From positions 1 through 42,598 of the IMG/VR virus record IMGVR_UViG_3300009185_000039: 42,598 nt of DNA, one strand, 5' to 3'. The translations under genes were made by a program, and so were the position numbers. Below the pieces are notes generated by a model. The model saw only the letters and a program-made list of their open reading frames with translations. It was not told the origin of the DNA and searched no databases. Source of the stretch: a virus. Shown here one piece after another: positions 7,227 to 14,324 of the stretch (positions are counted from its first letter, which is position 1; each line of letters starts with the position of its first letter).

Positions 7227-7558
7227 GTTGCTGCTGACATGATGCGGTCTTCGGTGCAGACCACGATGTAGATTAGGCCTTCGGGTGGAGGGGGTATGGT
7301 GGGTTTTTCCATAACCTGAGTCCGATAGGCATTGAGGGTTTCGACCGGGGTGGCAAGGGTGAGAGCCGGTATGCAGCCAGCGGCGAGTTGTTTGTCGCGA
7401 TTGGCGATGAGGTTCTCGGTGGTCTCGTGCGCCTCGGCCAGTTGGAATGCCAACGGGTCGGTGAGATCGAGCACCCACAGGACATTGTTCTCGCCTGTGC
7501 AGGCAAGTTGGGCAATGTCGATGTGGTATTCGAACAGCGCGGCTTGGCGATGTGTCAT
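7211..7558 (-). CDS. Hypothetical protein (115 aa)
   Basis: The product is not recognised. It has an alpha/beta pattern with V-L-W-V-L-D-L-T-D-P and a C-terminal strand G-L-I-Y-I-V-V-C-T-E-D. The C-terminal K-S-L-L is read from palindrome P. It lies between the AAA+ and DUF2997 genes, so it may be an accessory of that group. Confidence 0.6.
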   Translation of the reverse strand: MTHRQAALFEYHIDIAQLACTGENNVLWVLDLTDPLAFQLAEAHETTENLIANRDKQLAAGCIPALTLATPVETLNAYRTQVMEKPTIPPPPEGLIYIVVCTEDRIMSAATKSLL

Positions 7559-7575
7559 AGTTTCATTTTTTAGAA

Positions 7576-7596
7576 AAATCCTTACAATAAGGATTT
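7576..7596. repeat. Palindrome P, copy 2
   Basis: The arms are AAATCCTTA and TAAGGATTT around a CAA spacer. It encodes the last residues (K-S-L-L) of the gene 7582-7812. Confidence 0.9.
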
Positions 7597-7812
7597 TGGA
7601 ATTACGGCGATGACCTTGCAGAACTGATCTTCCCAGCTTGGCACGCTGATCTGGATGGTGCGGTAGGGGGTGAGTCGGTGCTGGTTGGCTTCGCCTTGGT
7701 CTATGGCGAAAGCGTGGATTTTGCCTTCGTGGAGGAAGTGGGCGAAGAATCGGTGATCTTGCGGGATGGCAATGGCTTCAAATATCTTCACTGAAGAGGA
7801 GGTTGCGATCAT
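7582..7812 (-). CDS. Hypothetical protein (76 aa)
   Basis: The function is unknown. It has aromatic and His-rich segments (D-H-R-F-F-A-H-F-L-H) and beta strands (T-I-Q-I-S-V-P). The start at 7812 overlaps the DUF2997 stop by ATGA (7809-7812), so the two are coupled. Its C-terminal K-S-L-L matches that of the next gene because both end inside palindrome P. Confidence 0.65.
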   Translation of the reverse strand: MIATSSSVKIFEAIAIPQDHRFFAHFLHEGKIHAFAIDQGEANQHRLTPYRTIQISVPSWEDQFCKVIAVIPKSLL

Positions 7813-8003
7813 GCCTTTACTCGCTGGGCTTGGGTGGTGGTGCCGAGGGCGTAGTATTCCGGCTTTTTCTTGCGCGCTTTTTTGAGGCCGAGGGCTTCTT
7901 CGATTTCTTTCGTGGCCTGCTCACAGGCTCCACCTCGGAAGCCAGTAGCTTCCACGGTGACTGTGCCTGCGGCATCAATAGTGACTTCAATGGATCTGTG
8001 CAT
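7809..8003 (-). CDS. DUF2997 family protein (64 aa)
   Basis: The pattern I-E-V-T-I-D-x-x-G-T-V-T-V-E-A-T-G-F-x-G-x-x-C-x-x-A-T, then E-E-A-L-G-L and K-P-E-Y-Y, matches my recollection of DUF2997. Its members accompany DUF1257 (Ycf35) and Ycf46-like ATPases, as they do here. The length is normal for the family. The biochemical role is unknown. It is coupled to the gene at 7582-7812 and overlaps an out-of-frame ORF (7817-8110). Confidence 0.72.
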   Translation of the reverse strand: MHRSIEVTIDAAGTVTVEATGFRGGACEQATKEIEEALGLKKARKKKPEYYALGTTTQAQRVKA

Positions 8004-8110
8004 AATAGTATTTCTGTGGCTAAGGTTGCGGCTGCGTGAACCGACATACGGATGATGCGGTCTTGATCTTCGGGGCTAAGGCCTGGAAGAAGGGTGCGTT
8101 GGTTTGACAT
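7817..8110 (-). CDS. Small ORF overlapping the DUF2997 gene out of frame (97 aa)
   Basis: The first 40 or so residues (M-S-N-Q-R-T-L-L-P-G-L-S-P-E-D-Q and onward) lie in otherwise unassigned DNA after a family B repeat and look like a real small phage protein. The remaining 60 overlap DUF2997 in another frame and are Lys/Pro/Ser-rich, as expected of a non-selected frame. Either the overlap is real, or a frameshift or lost stop lengthened the gene. Confidence 0.4.
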   Translation of the reverse strand: MSNQRTLLPGLSPEDQDRIIRMSVHAAATLATEILLCTDPLKSLLMPQAQSPWKLLASEVEPVSRPRKKSKKPSASKKRARKSRNTTPSAPPPKPSE

Positions 8111-8179
8111 GGGAGTTTTAAGTTTTAAGAATTAAGTTTTAAGTTTTTAACTCCTCTGTGTTCTTTGTGTTCTCTGTGG

Positions 8180-8611
8180 TTAAACTGAGATTTGGAGTTT
8201 GATGGTGTCGCCGACTTGTTTGCGGGTCACATAGTAGCCCTTGGCCTTGGCGGCTGCGGTGGCGGTGTGGACTCCATACATCTGCTTGAGCTTGGTGAGA
8301 CCGTCGCCGAAGTGGGAGCGGAGCTTCTCGCCTGGCCCCCAGAAGTCGTAGAGGAGTGTGTAGGTCTTGGGCTTGGCGGGGTTGCGCACGACGCCGATCT
8401 GGTAGGTCGTGCCTTTGAGGCCGATGGCGTGCTCGCACTTGCCGAGCATATCCTGGGTGAACCCTGGAGGCAGTGGGAAGTCGCCGACATGGCGGCCATA
8501 CCACTCGTAGTTTTTCTTGTCTCGCAGGAAATTGCCGCCCATTTCTTGAATGGCGCTTTCGAGCGCGGTGAGGTTGCTGATCTCGATGTCGATGTTTGTT
8601 ACATGGCTCAT
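8180..8611 (-). CDS. DUF1257 / Ycf35-like protein (143 aa)
   Basis: The N-terminus M-S-H-V-T-N-I-D-I-E-I-S-N-L-x-A-L-E-S-A-I-Q-E-M-G-G is typical of DUF1257 (Ycf35 of cyanobacteria and plastids). A central G-L-K-G-T-T-Y-Q-I-G-V-V strand and a C-terminal A-A-K-A-K-G-Y-Y-V also fit. The biochemical function of the family is not established. Position in one cluster with DUF2997 and a Ycf46-type AAA+ protein strengthens all three assignments. A family A repeat follows the stop and a family B repeat precedes the start. Confidence 0.8.
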   Translation of the reverse strand: MSHVTNIDIEISNLTALESAIQEMGGNFLRDKKNYEWYGRHVGDFPLPPGFTQDMLGKCEHAIGLKGTTYQIGVVRNPAKPKTYTLLYDFWGPGEKLRSHFGDGLTKLKQMYGVHTATAAAKAKGYYVTRKQVGDTIKLQISV

Positions 8612-8637
8612 ATATTAAGAGTTTTAAGTTTTAAGGA

Positions 8638-8868
8638 TTAAGTTTTAAGTTGGTTTAGAGCGGCGAGTTGGGCTTCGGCGCTGGCGGCTTGGTTGCGTGT
8701 TTTGAATGTGGGCTGCTCGGCAAATGGTCGGGGATCGCAGACGATTCGCCATTTGCGATCGGCGTAGTTTCTTGATACGCAACCGACAGCTCCAGATGGA
8801 TAAATGATGTTTAAGACATACCATCCGCCGTGTCGCCATGGCGAATAGATGAATGAGGATGTGTTCAT
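8638..8868 (-). CDS. Hypothetical protein (76 aa)
   Basis: The product is not recognised. The N-terminal half is aromatic and beta-rich (W-R-H-G-G-W-Y-V-L-N-I-I-Y) and the C-terminus is an alanine-rich helix that ends at a family B repeat. It lies between palindrome P copy 3 and the DUF1257 gene. Confidence 0.6.
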   Translation of the reverse strand: MNTSSFIYSPWRHGGWYVLNIIYPSGAVGCVSRNYADRKWRIVCDPRPFAEQPTFKTRNQAASAEAQLAALNQLKT

Positions 8869-8877
8869 TTTAAGTAA

Positions 8878-8898
8878 AAATCCTTACGATAAGGATTT
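8878..8898. repeat. Palindrome P, copy 3
   Basis: The arms are AAATCCTTA and TAAGGATTT around a CGA spacer. It contains the 3' end (D-K-S-L-S) of the gene 8884-9120. Confidence 0.9.
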
Positions 8899-9120
8899 GT
8901 CGAAATACTCGCGTTCCCAATCCAAGCAGGCTTGGCGGGAGGGGTGCGAGTATTCGGCGGTGTCGGCGTGGGGATCAAAGCGCACTTCCCATTCTTGGGT
9001 GTGCTCGTTGAAGTCGATCCACGAGGCGCGCTGCGTGCGGCAGTGGCCGAGGCTTTGCAGGGGGATGGCGTCGGTGTGGAGGCAGGTAGCGGTGGCGTCG
9101 GGTGAGAAGGTGATGGTCAT
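8884..9120 (-). CDS. Hypothetical protein (78 aa)
   Basis: The function is unknown. Strand-forming segments (Q-E-W-E-V-R-F-D-P-H) are followed by a C-terminal helix (Q-A-C-L-D-W-E-R-E-Y-F) of the kind seen in many small phage proteins. The stop falls inside palindrome P copy 3. A family B variant (AGTTTTCAG type) lies directly upstream of the ATG. Confidence 0.6.
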   Translation of the reverse strand: MTITFSPDATATCLHTDAIPLQSLGHCRTQRASWIDFNEHTQEWEVRFDPHADTAEYSHPSRQACLDWEREYFDKSLS

Positions 9121-9128
9121 AAGAGTTT

Positions 9129-9323
9129 TCAGTTTTCAGGTTGAAGTTTTAAGTTACCGCTTCCCATCGTGTGGATTTCCAGGCTTGCTTCGGCGGGGTT
9201 GAGGAGGCCGTGGCGGTGCCAGATCCTGGTTGCCTCCGCAGTGACCTCGGTGCTGTTTTCAGCATTGATGGAAAATCTTTTGATAATTGTCGCCTTGATG
9301 GTTACTTCATAAGGGGTTTTCAT
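9129..9323 (-). CDS. Small hypothetical protein, paralogue of 574-798 (64 aa)
   Basis: The start at 9323 (M-K-T-P-Y-E-V-T-I-K-A-T-I-I-K) is chosen because it matches its paralogue and directly follows a family A repeat; longer in-frame extensions upstream are low complexity. The two paralogues share about 12 N-terminal residues and then diverge, keeping a length of 60-75 residues. The role is unknown. Confidence 0.65.
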   Translation of the reverse strand: MKTPYEVTIKATIIKRFSINAENSTEVTAEATRIWHRHGLLNPAEASLEIHTMGSGNLKLQPEN

Positions 9324-9361
9324 TATTTTTTTCTTCTCCGTGTTCTCCGTGTCCTCCGTGG

Positions 9362-9595
9362 TTAAATTCTTGTCTGGGCGACAATGGCGTTGCTGAGTAT
9401 GGAGATTTCCTTGCGGAAGTCGTGGAGGATTTCGCCGTTGGGGAGGCGGATGGCGAGGGCGAGGCGGTTGCCGCGTGGCACGAGGATGGGGATGCCGCCG
9501 TGTTTCTTGGCGAGGAGGATATGGTCGCGGTCGAAGGTGACGGAGGCTGTGCCTTGGAGCTTGCGTGGGATGGGGAGTGGGTTTTTTACAGGCAT
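9362..9595 (-). CDS. Hypothetical protein (77 aa)
   Basis: The product is not recognised. Beta-rich segments (S-V-T-F-D-R-D-H-I-L-L-A-K, I-P-I-L-V-P-R-G-N-R) suggest a small barrel. Its start overlaps the upstream gene by 10 bp, indicating coupling. A family A repeat follows the stop. Confidence 0.6.
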   Translation of the reverse strand: MPVKNPLPIPRKLQGTASVTFDRDHILLAKKHGGIPILVPRGNRLALAIRLPNGEILHDFRKEISILSNAIVAQTRI

Positions 9596-9888
9596 AGGAA
9601 GAGAAATTCCCTGGCGAGGGTCTTGAGGCGGCAGAGTTGGTGGGGCGTGAGCGGGATATTGTCGGCGGCGGATTCGAGGGCTTGGAGGTCGGGGCCGCTG
9701 GGGATGTGGATTTTAAGCACACGCTGGGCGGCTTCGGCGTGGAGGGTGGCGAGTTCCTGCTCGGCAATGCGGAGTTGGCGTTGTAGCTCGGCGACTTGGG
9801 TTTCGTTGGCAAGCATCTCGGCATGGAGGGCTTGGTTCTCCATCACGAGGCTGTCTATTTCGGTTTTGAGGAGTGCGGTGGTGCTCAT
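9586..9888 (-). CDS. Coiled-coil protein (100 aa)
   Basis: Residues 5-60 form a long heptad-like helix (K-T-E-I-D-S-L-V-M-E-N-Q-A-L and V-A-E-L-Q-R-Q-L-R-I-A-E-Q-E-L), indicating a coiled coil. The C-terminus holds L-T-P-H-Q-L-C-R-L-K-T-L-A-R-E-F. A family B repeat forms its leader. The function is unknown. Confidence 0.65.
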   Translation of the reverse strand: MSTTALLKTEIDSLVMENQALHAEMLANETQVAELQRQLRIAEQELATLHAEAAQRVLKIHIPSGPDLQALESAADNIPLTPHQLCRLKTLAREFLFLCL

Positions 9889-9915
9889 AGAGTTTTAAGT
9901 TTTAAGCATTAAGTT

Positions 9916-10218
9916 TTAAGTAGCTTTGGTTATGGCTGCCTTGGCTTTGCGGATGGCTGTGAGCCAGTCGGTTTCATCGCATTCCGTGCCTTGCTGGATG
10001 GGCAGGCGTTCGCCGATGGCGCGGAGCATGATTTCCAAGCAGGAATCGAGGGCGTCCAAGAGATCGGGGCAAGCGGCGACCAGTTTGGCGTCGGCTTGGG
10101 CTTGCGGGCCACAACCGAAAACATGGGCGATTCCATCGGATTTTCCATCGTCGGGCGCGATTCCGATGCTGTGCGCTACTCCAGAAATGGCCCATGGGCC
10201 GGGCGTGTGAGTCTTCAT
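9916..10218 (-). CDS. Widespread phage protein of the H-T-P-G-P-W type (100 aa)
   Basis: The N-terminal H-T-P-G-P-W followed by A-x-A-K-L-V-A-A-C-P-D-L-L-D-A-L is the signature of a common small protein in phages and prophages, whose function has not been established to my knowledge. The length is normal. The gene stands between a family A repeat upstream and a family B repeat downstream. Confidence 0.75.
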   Translation of the reverse strand: MKTHTPGPWAISGVAHSIGIAPDDGKSDGIAHVFGCGPQAQADAKLVAACPDLLDALDSCLEIMLRAIGERLPIQQGTECDETDWLTAIRKAKAAITKAT

Positions 10219-10255
10219 TTTTCTCCTCCGTGTTCTCTGTGTCCTCTGTGGTTAA

Positions 10256-11119
10256 TCATGCTGCTTTGGCGATTTTGCGGGTGGTGGCTCCGAATTGCAG
10301 GGCGATGCCTTGGGCGTGGGCGGCGGCGAGTTGGCGGGTGGTTTGGTTTTTCCGCATTTCCTCGGCGCTGAAAGTGAGTCTCTGCCTTGCCTCTTTGGCG
10401 ATATCGGCAATGATCGGGTCGTTGGTGATATTCAACGCCGGAATGCGGTCGAGGTATTCTTGCAGCTTGGCGAATGGGCCTTTGCGGTTCTCGCTGTCCA
10501 CGATCGGCCCGTCATTGGCGAGGGATTCGGCGGTGTCGCCGATGAGTCCGAGGAGGGTGCGGAGGACTTGGTTGCGGATCTGCGAGGTGGTGTTGGTGAG
10601 TCTCTGCTCGTATTCATCGGCGAGGCGCTTGCCGAGTTCATCGGTGAGTTGGTCTTTGATGAATTGGTTTGGCTCGGGCATGGGGAGTATGGCGAAGGTG
10701 AAGCGGAATTTGCCTGCCAGTGTCTCGCGGGTGGGGTAGTCGGCGATGTTGAACGCGCCGTTTTTGTCGTAGCGTTCCTGCTCCAGCCAGACATCGTATT
10801 TATCGAGCCAGTCTTGGGTGAGCTTGGCGTGCTCGACGGCCATTTCCTGCATGAAGGTGAGCCAGTTTTGCTTCTCGCCCTCGGTGCAGACGCGGATAGC
10901 GCCGATGGCTTCGAAGGTCATGTTGGAGTGGTATTTCCGCACCTTGCCCTCGAAGCTGGTGTGGGGCTTGAGGCTGTCGCCCCAGAGCTGCTTGACTCCT
11001 CGCACGGCATTGCTGCCGGTGGAGTAGGACTGGATGAGGTGAGCGGTGAGTTCGTCGTCGGTCTTGCTTTGGCCGGGGTGGCCGAAGCTGGTGGTGGCTT
11101 GCCAGAGTGTGGTTTTCAT
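10256..11119 (-). CDS. Hypothetical helical protein (287 aa)
   Basis: This is a largely alpha-helical soluble protein. The region around D-Y-P-T-R-E-T-L-A-G-K-F-R-F-T faintly recalls DUF3150-type phage proteins (low confidence). It contains no catalytic motif I can name. The last eight residues T-R-K-I-A-K-A-A are identical to the AAA+ ATPase C-terminus, and both genes stop immediately before a family A repeat. The gene lies 20 bp downstream of dnaN, separated by a family B repeat, so it may work in replication. Confidence 0.6.
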   Translation of the reverse strand: MKTTLWQATTSFGHPGQSKTDDELTAHLIQSYSTGSNAVRGVKQLWGDSLKPHTSFEGKVRKYHSNMTFEAIGAIRVCTEGEKQNWLTFMQEMAVEHAKLTQDWLDKYDVWLEQERYDKNGAFNIADYPTRETLAGKFRFTFAILPMPEPNQFIKDQLTDELGKRLADEYEQRLTNTTSQIRNQVLRTLLGLIGDTAESLANDGPIVDSENRKGPFAKLQEYLDRIPALNITNDPIIADIAKEARQRLTFSAEEMRKNQTTRQLAAAHAQGIALQFGATTRKIAKAA

Positions 11120-11139
11120 AGAGTTTTAAGGATTAAGTT

Positions 11140-12336
11140 TTAAGCCTCGCAGGGTTCCTCTTCTTCCTCGCAAGGCGCTTCGTCGGGTTCGGGGTTTGCG
11201 GCGGGTGGTGGTGTAACTCTCACGGGCATGAGGATATGGGTGTTCTGCTTGACTCCGGTGATGCGGGCGGGGTGCAACCCGTCGAGGTAGCTGAAGGTGT
11301 CGCCGCCGTTTTCGAGGGCGTCGATGAGGAACTGGGTGTTGAAGGCGATATTCTGCGGGTTCCCTGTGAGCACGGCGGGCTGCGTGAAGCTGCCGATGGT
11401 CACTTCGTCTTTGCGGAGGTGGAATGTGATGCGACCTGGGGACGGCTCCAGCAGGGTGCTGCAGAGTTCCTTCTTGCGGCCAGCGACGAGTTTGTTGATC
11501 TTGCGGAGGTTGGCCGCTGCGTCTTGGTTATTGAATCGCACCGAGTGGTTGGTGGGATCTGGCATGACTTGTCGCCAGTTTGGGTATCGCCCATCCAAGA
11601 GTTTTGAGAAAATCCTTATTGTAAGGATATTCTCTGTGGCTACGAAGGCGATGTAGCGGCTGGGTAGATGCACTACTGGCTCATCTGGCGATTCTTGATC
11701 CTTGGGGCGCTCCAAGCTGATCGAGGCGCGGGGCGGGATCATGCGGCACGCGGCGTAGGGGATCGTGACCCCATCCACTTCGAGGGGCGAAAACGGCTCG
11801 GTGTGCAGTCGCCGCCCATCGGTGGCGACGAGAATCCCTTCTTTGTCCCAATGGACGCTGTTGAGGATATAGCGCGTCTCGTCGGTGCTGGCGCACCGCA
11901 TGAGGCGCTTCATGGCATCGAGGTCGATCTGGCCGCTGACGGGCATCCAATCCACCTCGGGCAGAGGGGGAAACTCGTCGGCGCTCTCCGTGGTGATCGG
12001 GATGGTGGACACTTGACTACCTATGGTGAGCTGGATGCTGTCGCGGTCGAGTTGCAGGAAGGTGGCGGCATCTGCCGACGCGGCGGCATTGGCCAGCACG
12101 CCAGCATCTACGAGGAACGACCCCGCATTTTTGGCGCGGAGGGCGGAGAGCTTGCTGCCGGATGTCGGCACGCTTGCCGCGACGGCTTGCTCAAGGTTGG
12201 TCGCGGTGAATCGGGTTTCGTGGAGTCCCGGCTCGATATGCACACAGGCCAGCGCGGGCAATGTGGGGCGGGTATTTACGGCTCGCTGCAAGTGCTTGCA
12301 GGCGATGAGGAGGTGGTCTTTGTGGATGGTAATCAT
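11140..12336 (-). CDS. dnaN: DNA polymerase III beta sliding clamp (398 aa)
   Basis: This is a ring-shaped processivity clamp that tethers DNA polymerase to the template. Family signs are the N-terminal H-L-Q-R-A-V-N-T-R-P-T-L-P-A-L, A-T-D-G-R-R-L-H in domain 2, S-K-L-L-D-G-R-Y-P-N-W entering domain 3, and the C-terminal I-L-M-P-V-R strand. The clamp proper ends near residue 375, followed by an acidic tail (C-E-E-E-E-E). Its ATG overlaps the stop of the small membrane protein by ATGA. The sequence before S-K-L-L-D-G (N-I-L-T-I-R-I-F) is encoded by a copy of palindrome P and is a few residues longer than I recall for the E. coli clamp. A phage-encoded bacterial-type clamp is uncommon. Confidence 0.92.
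   Translation of the reverse strand: MITIHKDHLLIACKHLQRAVNTRPTLPALACVHIEPGLHETRFTATNLEQAVAASVPTSGSKLSALRAKNAGSFLVDAGVLANAAASADAATFLQLDRDSIQLTIGSQVSTIPITTESADEFPPLPEVDWMPVSGQIDLDAMKRLMRCASTDETRYILNSVHWDKEGILVATDGRRLHTEPFSPLEVDGVTIPYAACRMIPPRASISLERPKDQESPDEPVVHLPSRYIAFVATENILTIRIFSKLLDGRYPNWRQVMPDPTNHSVRFNNQDAAANLRKINKLVAGRKKELCSTLLEPSPGRITFHLRKDEVTIGSFTQPAVLTGNPQNIAFNTQFLIDALENGGDTFSYLDGLHPARITGVKQNTHILMPVRVTPPPAANPEPDEAPCEEEEEPCEA
11610..11630. repeat. Palindrome P, copy 4, inside dnaN
   Basis: The arms are AAATCCTTA and TAAGGATAT around a TTG spacer (inverse orientation), with one mismatch. It is read in frame as part of the clamp. Confidence 0.85.
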
Positions 12337-12479
12337 GATCTTGTAATAAGGATGGTGAAGAGGATCAGCAGGGCGGCGAAGACGGCAGCCAGCCGGAAGA
12401 ACCGCGCCTTGGCGGCGCGGATCTCCTTGGCGGCGCGTTGCTCGCGGTCTTCCCAGAGGATGTCGGAGAGGTGGCGCAT
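12333..12479 (-). CDS. Small single-pass membrane protein (48 aa)
   Basis: I read this gene from the DNA: M-R-H-L-S-D-I-L-W-E-D-R-E-Q-R, a basic helix rich in A-A-K, then a hydrophobic segment (L-A-A-V-F-A-A-L-L-I-L-F-T-I-L-I) and T-R-S. One transmembrane helix near the C-terminus is likely, with the charged N-terminal part in the cytoplasm. The stop overlaps the dnaN start (ATGA), so the two are coupled. A family B variant forms its leader. The size and topology would also suit an accessory lysis or membrane-anchoring peptide. The function is unknown. Confidence 0.6.
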   Translation of the reverse strand: MRHLSDILWEDREQRAAKEIRAAKARFFRLAAVFAALLILFTILITRS

Positions 12480-12537
12480 TTCAGTTTTCAGTTTTCAGTT
12501 TGAAGTTTTAAGAGTTGGAACGAAGCGGAATTAAGTT

Positions 12538-12717
12538 TTAAGGCTTAATGTAAGCGTTCACGCCGATGGTGACTGGCTTGCCGTTCACGATGGCGGTCGG
12601 CATGACTTGGTTGCCGCCGGTGGTGGCGACCACGAGGGTCTTGCCCGAGGAGGACGGGCGGGGCGATTGAAGCGGTAGGCGGATGATGAGGGTGTTGTTT
12701 TCGATGGTGGCTGACAT
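12538..12717 (-). CDS. Small conserved-looking phage protein (59 aa)
   Basis: Translation gives L-I-I-R-L-P-L-Q-S-P-R-P-S-S-S-G-K-T-L-V-V-A and ends G-V-N-A-Y-I-K-P. The S-G-K-T-L-V-V-A-x-T-x-G-N pattern is one I associate with a small family in phages and prophages of unknown role. S-G-K-T here is not a Walker A loop because G-x-x-x-x precedes it poorly. The stop lies in a family B repeat. Confidence 0.65.
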   Translation of the reverse strand: MSATIENNTLIIRLPLQSPRPSSSGKTLVVATTGGNQVMPTAIVNGKPVTIGVNAYIKP

Positions 12718-12899
12718 GGTTTTGGTGTTGTTGGGTTTGCTGCTGGATTGACCACACAGGACACAGAGGACACAGAGTGGTCGGAAAGGGGATTCCCTGG
12801 GATTGTTGGTGGTGTATTCTGCGTGCCCAGGGTCACGCAGCGCAGGCTCCGCCTGCGAGGGTATTTAGACGAGCCACGCACGGGTATCCCGTGCGATCG
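12718..12899. repeat. Intergenic stretch with family A copy and two strong hairpins
   Basis: After the family A copy (about 12746-12780) come CGCAGGC-TCC-GCCTGCG and GCACGGG-TAT-CCCGTGC. Each is a 7-bp perfect stem with a 3-nt loop. No gene is seen. They resemble small dispersed palindromic elements rather than terminators, as no T-run follows. Confidence 0.5.
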
Positions 12900-13295
12900 C
12901 TAAATTAAAGTGGAAGCAATGCTTTCCCTCCATATATCAGGCGCTTGCTGCACAGCGGGTGGAGGTGTGGGGTGGACTTGGCGGATCCACTTGGCATGGT
13001 GGAGGGGCCAGAGTGTGTCTTGACCGGGCGCGAAAAATCCCAAGTCTGGACGGCCTGGCTTGGCGTTAGCGATGGGGAAGACTTCCACCACCGACATACG
13101 GGCTTCGTATTCGACCAGCCAGAAGGTGCCTTTAAGCAGTTCGATGCGGGCTTCGCGGATGGCAGCAGAGCCTTCCTCGGTCATGAGGATGCCGTCCTCG
13201 CCTGGGATTTCCGCATCGACTTCGAACGGGATGTCGATGTGTTTGATGATGTTGCCAGCGAGATCGACGATCGGGAACGGGCGTATTGTTGTCAT
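12900..13295 (-). CDS. Hypothetical protein (131 aa)
   Basis: The product is not recognised. The N-terminal half is beta-rich with acidic loops (I-P-G-E-D-G-I-L-M-T-E-E), then W-L-V-E-Y-E-A-R, with a proline-rich C-terminus (H-P-T-P-P-P-A-V). A single-domain soluble protein is likely. The function is unknown. Confidence 0.6.
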   Translation of the reverse strand: MTTIRPFPIVDLAGNIIKHIDIPFEVDAEIPGEDGILMTEEGSAAIREARIELLKGTFWLVEYEARMSVVEVFPIANAKPGRPDLGFFAPGQDTLWPLHHAKWIRQVHPTPPPAVQQAPDIWRESIASTLI

Positions 13296-13412
13296 GGTAA
13301 AAAGTTGGCGGCGTCAATGAGTTTCAGGTTTTTCAGACGGACGGCACGGACGGCTGGGGGAGGTGAAAAAAAGGGAAGGGAGGGGTCTTGCGACCCCTCC
13401 CCTGTGGGCGGG

Positions 13413-14324
13413 TTAGGCGGCGACGGCCTTGCCGCTTTCGACGAAGGCGGCGGCCATGGCGCACAGGCGGGCGCCGATGCGGCCTTGATCCTCATCGCTG
13501 AGGTAGGCCATGGATGTCTCGACTTCACCGAGGAGGGCGAGAAGCTCATCGCAGTTCGCAGTCGGGTCGGCCTCGGGTGCGGCAGCGGGAGCTGCGGGCG
13601 TTGGCGTTGCCACAGGTGCGGGCGGCGGCTCAGATGCGGCAGGTGTCGCGGCGGCGGTAGGTGTCGCCACAGGCGCGGCAGGTGTTGGCGACTGGACGGC
13701 GGCGGCTTGGGCGGTCATGTCGGCGTTGGCTTTTGCCAATTCCTCATTCCGCTTTTTAACCTCTTCGAGTTCCTTGGCTTGCGCTTCGGCTTTTGCCTTG
13801 GCTTCGGCTTCGGCGGCGGCCTTGTCGGCTTTCACCTTATCCTCGATGGCGGTCTTCTCGGCGGCGGTCATGCCGCTGTCGTAGATCGCTTGCAGGTCGG
13901 CTTGGAAGTCGCCGCCTTGGCGGACGATCTCCACAGCCTGCTCGGGCGTGAGCTGCTTTTTCGATTTGGTGGTGATGACTCGGGCGATGATCGCCACTTC
14001 GGCGAAGGTGAGCTGATCGAACTCGGGTTCGGTCAGGTGTCCCGCTTCGACCAGATCGAAGACGCGAGCGCCGTAGGATGCGTTGCTGATCGTGCCGGGT
14101 TTGATTCCGGCGTCTCCCAGAACGCTGTTGATGAACTTGCCTTTCGGCAGGTTCTTGTCGATGATGCGATACAGTTTGCCGATGGCGGCAAACGCACGCT
14201 GGCCCGCTTGAGTCTCTGAGACGAAGCGGATGATGCGGTCGGCTTGGCTCAATGCCAACCCTTCCTGATATGTCATTGCCCAGACATCGGGCGCGCTGAC
14301 GGGCGCTTTTTTTGCTTTTGGCAT
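13413..14324 (-). CDS. Three-part hypothetical protein: helical head, coiled coil, Ala/Pro linker (303 aa)
   Basis: Residues 1-150 are helical and include K-F-I-N-S-V-L-G-D-A-G-I-K-P-G-T-I-S-N-A, which could be a helix-turn-helix. Residues 150-200 are an Ala/Glu/Lys coiled coil, 205-255 an Ala-Pro-Thr-rich flexible linker, and the C-terminus a small helical domain ending G-K-A-V-A-A. It resembles phage proteins that oligomerise through the coil and tether two domains. DNA binding by the head is a guess. Confidence 0.6.
   Translation of the reverse strand: MPKAKKAPVSAPDVWAMTYQEGLALSQADRIIRFVSETQAGQRAFAAIGKLYRIIDKNLPKGKFINSVLGDAGIKPGTISNASYGARVFDLVEAGHLTEPEFDQLTFAEVAIIARVITTKSKKQLTPEQAVEIVRQGGDFQADLQAIYDSGMTAAEKTAIEDKVKADKAAAEAEAKAKAEAQAKELEEVKKRNEELAKANADMTAQAAAVQSPTPAAPVATPTAAATPAASEPPPAPVATPTPAAPAAAPEADPTANCDELLALLGEVETSMAYLSDEDQGRIGARLCAMAAAFVESGKAVAA

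Noticed and set aside
10295-11143. Plus-strand 282-codon open frame
   Set aside because: It is a Gly/Val/Glu-rich shadow opposite the 287-aa gene and has no motif.
12655-12660. Walker A loop in the 59-aa protein (S-G-K-T)
   Set aside because: The protein is too short for a P-loop fold and lacks the preceding G-x-x-x-x-G-K spacing and any Walker B.
12945-14219. Plus-strand 424-codon open frame
   Set aside because: It is antisense to two minus-strand genes. The Gly/Arg/Cys runs come from the complementary Ala/Pro linker codons.
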